Of a stretch of DNA of 6,838 nt, positions 5,090-6,838 are shown piece after piece. Each line of letters opens with the position of its first letter. Positions within the stretch are counted from its first letter, which is position 1. Source of the stretch: Methanomassiliicoccales archaeon (GTDB lineage Archaea > Thermoplasmatota > Thermoplasmata > Methanomassiliicoccales > UBA472); assembly GCA_025457905.1 (NCBI GenBank), contig JALOTM010000044.1, forward strand, positions 1-6,838. The letters are read 5' to 3'. A program made the position numbers and the translations under genes. The notes under the pieces were generated by a model, which was not told the origin of the DNA, made no database searches, and saw only the letters and a list, made by a program, of their open reading frames with translations.

Positions 5090-5116
5090 CGGGGTCGACG
5101 ATGCCCATTAGCCCCG

Positions 5117-5178
5117 AAAATGATTTGGAGCCCGGGGTCTCCCCGGAGTGCGGGGGCGGCGTTCCTAGCAATCATTTT
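5117..5178. repeat. inverted repeat AAAATGATT/AATCATTTT enclosing a GC hairpin
   Basis: AAAATGATT at 5117-5125 and AATCATTTT at 5170-5178 are perfect 9-bp inverted arms, AT-rich in an otherwise GC-rich region. Between them CCGGGG-TCT-CCCCGG (5132-5146) is a perfect 6-bp hairpin with a three-base loop. The right arm overlaps the likely TATA region of the GTPase gene, and the left arm is the mirror element facing the opposite way. It may be an operator, a pair of divergent promoter elements, or the ends of a small remnant element. Confidence 0.45.
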
Positions 5179-5211
5179 TGTGCGCGCTCCGTATTAGTGT
5201 AGGGGGAGAGG
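5171..5211 (+). promoter_or_regulatory. promoter and ribosome site of the YchF-like GTPase gene
   Basis: ATCATTTTTG (5171-5180) is the only AT-rich block at a suitable distance and could act as a TATA-like box. It predicts a transcription start near 5202-5206 and a very short leader. GGGGGAGAGG at 5202-5211 provides a GGAG ribosome site about six bases before ATG 5215, though it would lie almost at the 5' end of the mRNA. GTATTAG at 5191-5197 is a less well placed alternative. Confidence 0.4.
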
Positions 5212-5214
5212 CAC

Positions 5215-6408
5215 ATGCTCATCGGGATCGTAGGCAAGCCCAACGTCGGCAAGTCGACCTTCTTCTCCGCGGCCACCTTGGCGCCAGCGGAGATCGCGGA
5301 CTACCCGTTCACCACCATCAAGCCCAACAAGGGCGTGGCCTATCTGCGGACCCGCTGCCCCCACCTCGACCTGGGGCATCCGTGCAACCCGCGCAACTCC
5401 GCCTGCGAGAACGGGGTACGGCTCGTGCCCGTGGAGCTTCTGGACGTGGCCGGGCTGGTCCCGGACGCATGGCAGGGGAAGGGCCTGGGGAACCAGTTCC
5501 TGGACGACCTGAGGCAGGCGGACGCGCTCATCCATGTGGTGGACGCCTCCGGGTCCACCAACTCGGAAGGGGTGCCCGTCCCGGCGCACTCCCACGACCC
5601 GCTGGTGGACGTGCGCTTCCTAGAGAGCGAGGTGGACCATTGGATCAAGGGCATCCTGGACAAGGGCTGGGAGAAGGCCGCGCGCCAGGCCCATCTCGAG
5701 GGGGGGAAGATCGAGGAGGTCATCTATTCCAAGCTCACCGGCCTAGGCATCTCCATGAACCACATCCATGCCGCCATCCGGGAGGCCTCGCTCCCGGAGA
5801 GCGTGGTGGCTTGGAAGGATGATGAGATGATGCGCCTTTCCTCGACCCTCCGCAAGCACTCCAAACCGATGCTGCTCTCGCTCAACAAGGCGGACGTGGC
5901 CGAGGAGGCGACGATCGGGCGCCTCTCCCATTTGGACGGGTACGTCTCCGTCCCGACCTGCGCGCAGTCCGAGCTGGCCCTGAGGAGGGCGGCCAAGGGG
6001 GGGATGGTGCAGTACCTCCCTGGGGACGCGGACTTCAAGATAATGGACCCTGCCAAGCTGAGCCCTCCCCAGAAGAAGGGGCTGGACTATATCCAGGCCC
6101 ATGTGATGACCAAGTTCAAGGGCACGGGCGTGCAGCAATGCCTGGAGAACGCCGCCTTCACCATGTTGGACCTGATACCCGTGTACCCGGTGGAGGACGA
6201 GCATAAATGGACGGACAAGCAGGGCAACGTGCTCCCGGACACCCACCTGGTCAAGCGTGGGTCCACGGCCAGGGACCTCGCCTACAAGATCCACACCGAC
6301 CTGGGCGACAACTTCATCCGCGCCATAAACTGCCGTACGCAGCGCGTGGTGGGGCATGACTACGTGCTGCAGCCTGGGGACGTCATGACCATCATCACCA
6401 AGAAGTGA
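5215..6408 (+). CDS. Obg/YchF-like translation-associated GTPase with TGS domain (archaeal type)
   Basis: A 397-residue P-loop GTPase of the Obg-related family that includes archaeal proteins usually named YchF or translation-associated GTPase. G1 is GKPNVGKST (residues 7-15); switch I holds YPFTT (30-34); G3 is DVAG (77-80) followed by the family's GKGLGNQFLDDLRQADALIH; G4 is NKAD (224-227). A helical insert lies between G3 and G4. The C-terminal TGS domain is at about 324-397, ending YVLQPGDVMTIITKK. Bacterial YchF and human OLA1 have an altered G4 and prefer ATP; the intact NKxD here predicts GTP use (inference from motif). The segment HPCNPRNSACENG (about 59-71) is typical of the archaeal group. 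TGS GTPases are linked to ribosomes and RNA. The stop codon overlaps an ATG of the polymerase gene, so the two are probably one transcript. Confidence 0.93.
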   Translation: MLIGIVGKPNVGKSTFFSAATLAPAEIADYPFTTIKPNKGVAYLRTRCPHLDLGHPCNPRNSACENGVRLVPVELLDVAGLVPDAWQGKGLGNQFLDDLRQADALIHVVDASGSTNSEGVPVPAHSHDPLVDVRFLESEVDHWIKGILDKGWEKAARQAHLEGGKIEEVIYSKLTGLGISMNHIHAAIREASLPESVVAWKDDEMMRLSSTLRKHSKPMLLSLNKADVAEEATIGRLSHLDGYVSVPTCAQSELALRRAAKGGMVQYLPGDADFKIMDPAKLSPPQKKGLDYIQAHVMTKFKGTGVQQCLENAAFTMLDLIPVYPVEDEHKWTDKQGNVLPDTHLVKRGSTARDLAYKIHTDLGDNFIRAINCRTQRVVGHDYVLQPGDVMTIITKK

Positions 6409-6413
6409 TGACG

Positions 6414-6838
6414 ATGACAGAAAGCTACGACGTGAGGCTGATAACGGCCACCTACAAACGGCCCAGCGAGAGCGAGCTGGTCATCGAGATGTTCGGCAAG
6501 ACCCGAGAGGGGCAGTCCATTTGCGTCCGCTGCTCCGGCTTCCTGCCCTACTTCCACGTCTTCGGGGCCAGCGAGGACCTTGTGGAGGGCCTGCGCAAGG
6601 ACCGGGACGTGGTGAAGGTGGAGTGGATAGATCTCCTGCACAAGGGCCAGGTGCGCCGCAGCGCCCAGGTCACGGTGCGCTATCCCGGGCTCGTCCCGGA
6701 GTTCCGTGACAAGATCAAGCACCGCTTCGAGGTGCTGGCGGCGGACATACCCTTCCACAGGCGCTTCATCTTCGACCATGACATGGGCGCCTGCATCCGT
6801 GTGCGCGGCGCGAGGGTCAAGAGCGACAGGCACACCAC
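6414..6838 (+). CDS. polB: family B DNA polymerase, N-terminal part
   Basis: The first 141 codons of a gene that runs off the window. The sequence starts MTESYDVRLITATYKRPSES and continues through FLPYFHVFG, VRYPGLVPEFRDKI, and the strongly conserved HRRFIFDHDMGACIRVRG. These fit the N-terminal domain of archaeal family B replicative DNA polymerases, which precedes the exonuclease and polymerase domains. None of the catalytic motifs is yet reached, so activity cannot be judged. ATG 6414 is chosen because GTGAT (6405-6409) precedes it at a suitable spacing; ATG 6408 in the same frame overlaps the GTPase stop (TGATG) and would add two residues. Either way translation is likely coupled to the GTPase gene. 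Confidence 0.85.
   Translation, partial: MTESYDVRLITATYKRPSESELVIEMFGKTREGQSICVRCSGFLPYFHVFGASEDLVEGLRKDRDVVKVEWIDLLHKGQVRRSAQVTVRYPGLVPEFRDKIKHRFEVLAADIPFHRRFIFDHDMGACIRVRGARVKSDRHT

Noticed and set aside
4980..5171. A 63-codon minus-strand frame in the gap (starting MLGTPPPHSG)
   Set aside because: No ribosome site, odd composition, and it crosses the hairpin and inverted repeat. Only its middle part might be a frame-shifted piece of the candidate broken gene, so it is not listed as a gene.
4762..5214. tRNA, RNase P RNA, SRP RNA or C/D box RNA in the gap
   Set aside because: I looked for a T-loop GTTCRA, the RNase P conserved core, the SRP helix 8 motif and paired C/D boxes on both strands and did not find convincing matches. 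A covariance search would be needed to exclude them fully.
1..6838. CRISPR arrays, insertion sequences, integrases or defence genes
   Set aside because: No regularly spaced repeats, transposase motifs or recognised defence domains are visible; nearly all of the window is housekeeping genes.

Overview
The window looks archaeal: it carries archaeal-type Pus10, ribosomal protein eL21 (L21e), RNA polymerase subunit F (RpoF/Rpb4), a DUF655 protein, KsgA/Dim1, an archaeal Obg/YchF-like GTPase with NKxD, and the start of a family B DNA polymerase. The DNA is GC-rich (above 60% by eye) with strong G/C preference at third codon positions. Starts are mostly led by Shine-Dalgarno (SD) sequences of the GGAGGTGA type. 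This fits a GC-rich euryarchaeon, perhaps of the Thermoplasmata/Methanomassiliicoccales type, but the taxonomy is inference from gene content only.

Layout: (1) 1-248, 3' end of a KH-domain rRNA-processing protein (archaeal Dim2/Pno1 type). (2) 260-766, a small protein of the L-2-amino-thiazoline-4-carboxylate hydrolase (ATC hydrolase) family. (3) 878-4110, a tight five-gene information-processing operon, pus10 - rpl21e - rpoF - DUF655 - ksgA, apparently driven by a TATA-like box at 844-851 that would give a leaderless pus10 mRNA. Gaps are 0-13 nt, and two junctions use a nearly identical stop/SD/start cassette. (4) 4115-4761, minus strand, a two-gene operon of a NifX-like (dinitrogenase Fe-Mo cofactor family) protein and a 79-aa two-helix membrane protein, each with a perfect GGAGGT. 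It converges on ksgA with only 4 bp between stop codons. (5) 4762-5214, a 453-bp region without a confident gene. It holds short candidate reading frames on the minus strand, one apparently broken at a run of seven G, an inverted repeat enclosing a GC hairpin, and the promoter of the next gene. (6) 5215-6408, a translation-associated GTPase with a TGS domain, followed by (7) 6414-6838, the N-terminal part of a family B DNA polymerase.

The pus10-ksgA block joins tRNA modification, ribosome assembly and transcription, and its order from rpl21e to ksgA is a widely conserved archaeal arrangement. The least explained parts are the NifX-like/membrane-protein pair and the gap behind it. I do not see a defence system, a mobile element or an obviously new multi-gene system. 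The observations below are mostly about gene boundaries, possible decay or small genes, and regulation.
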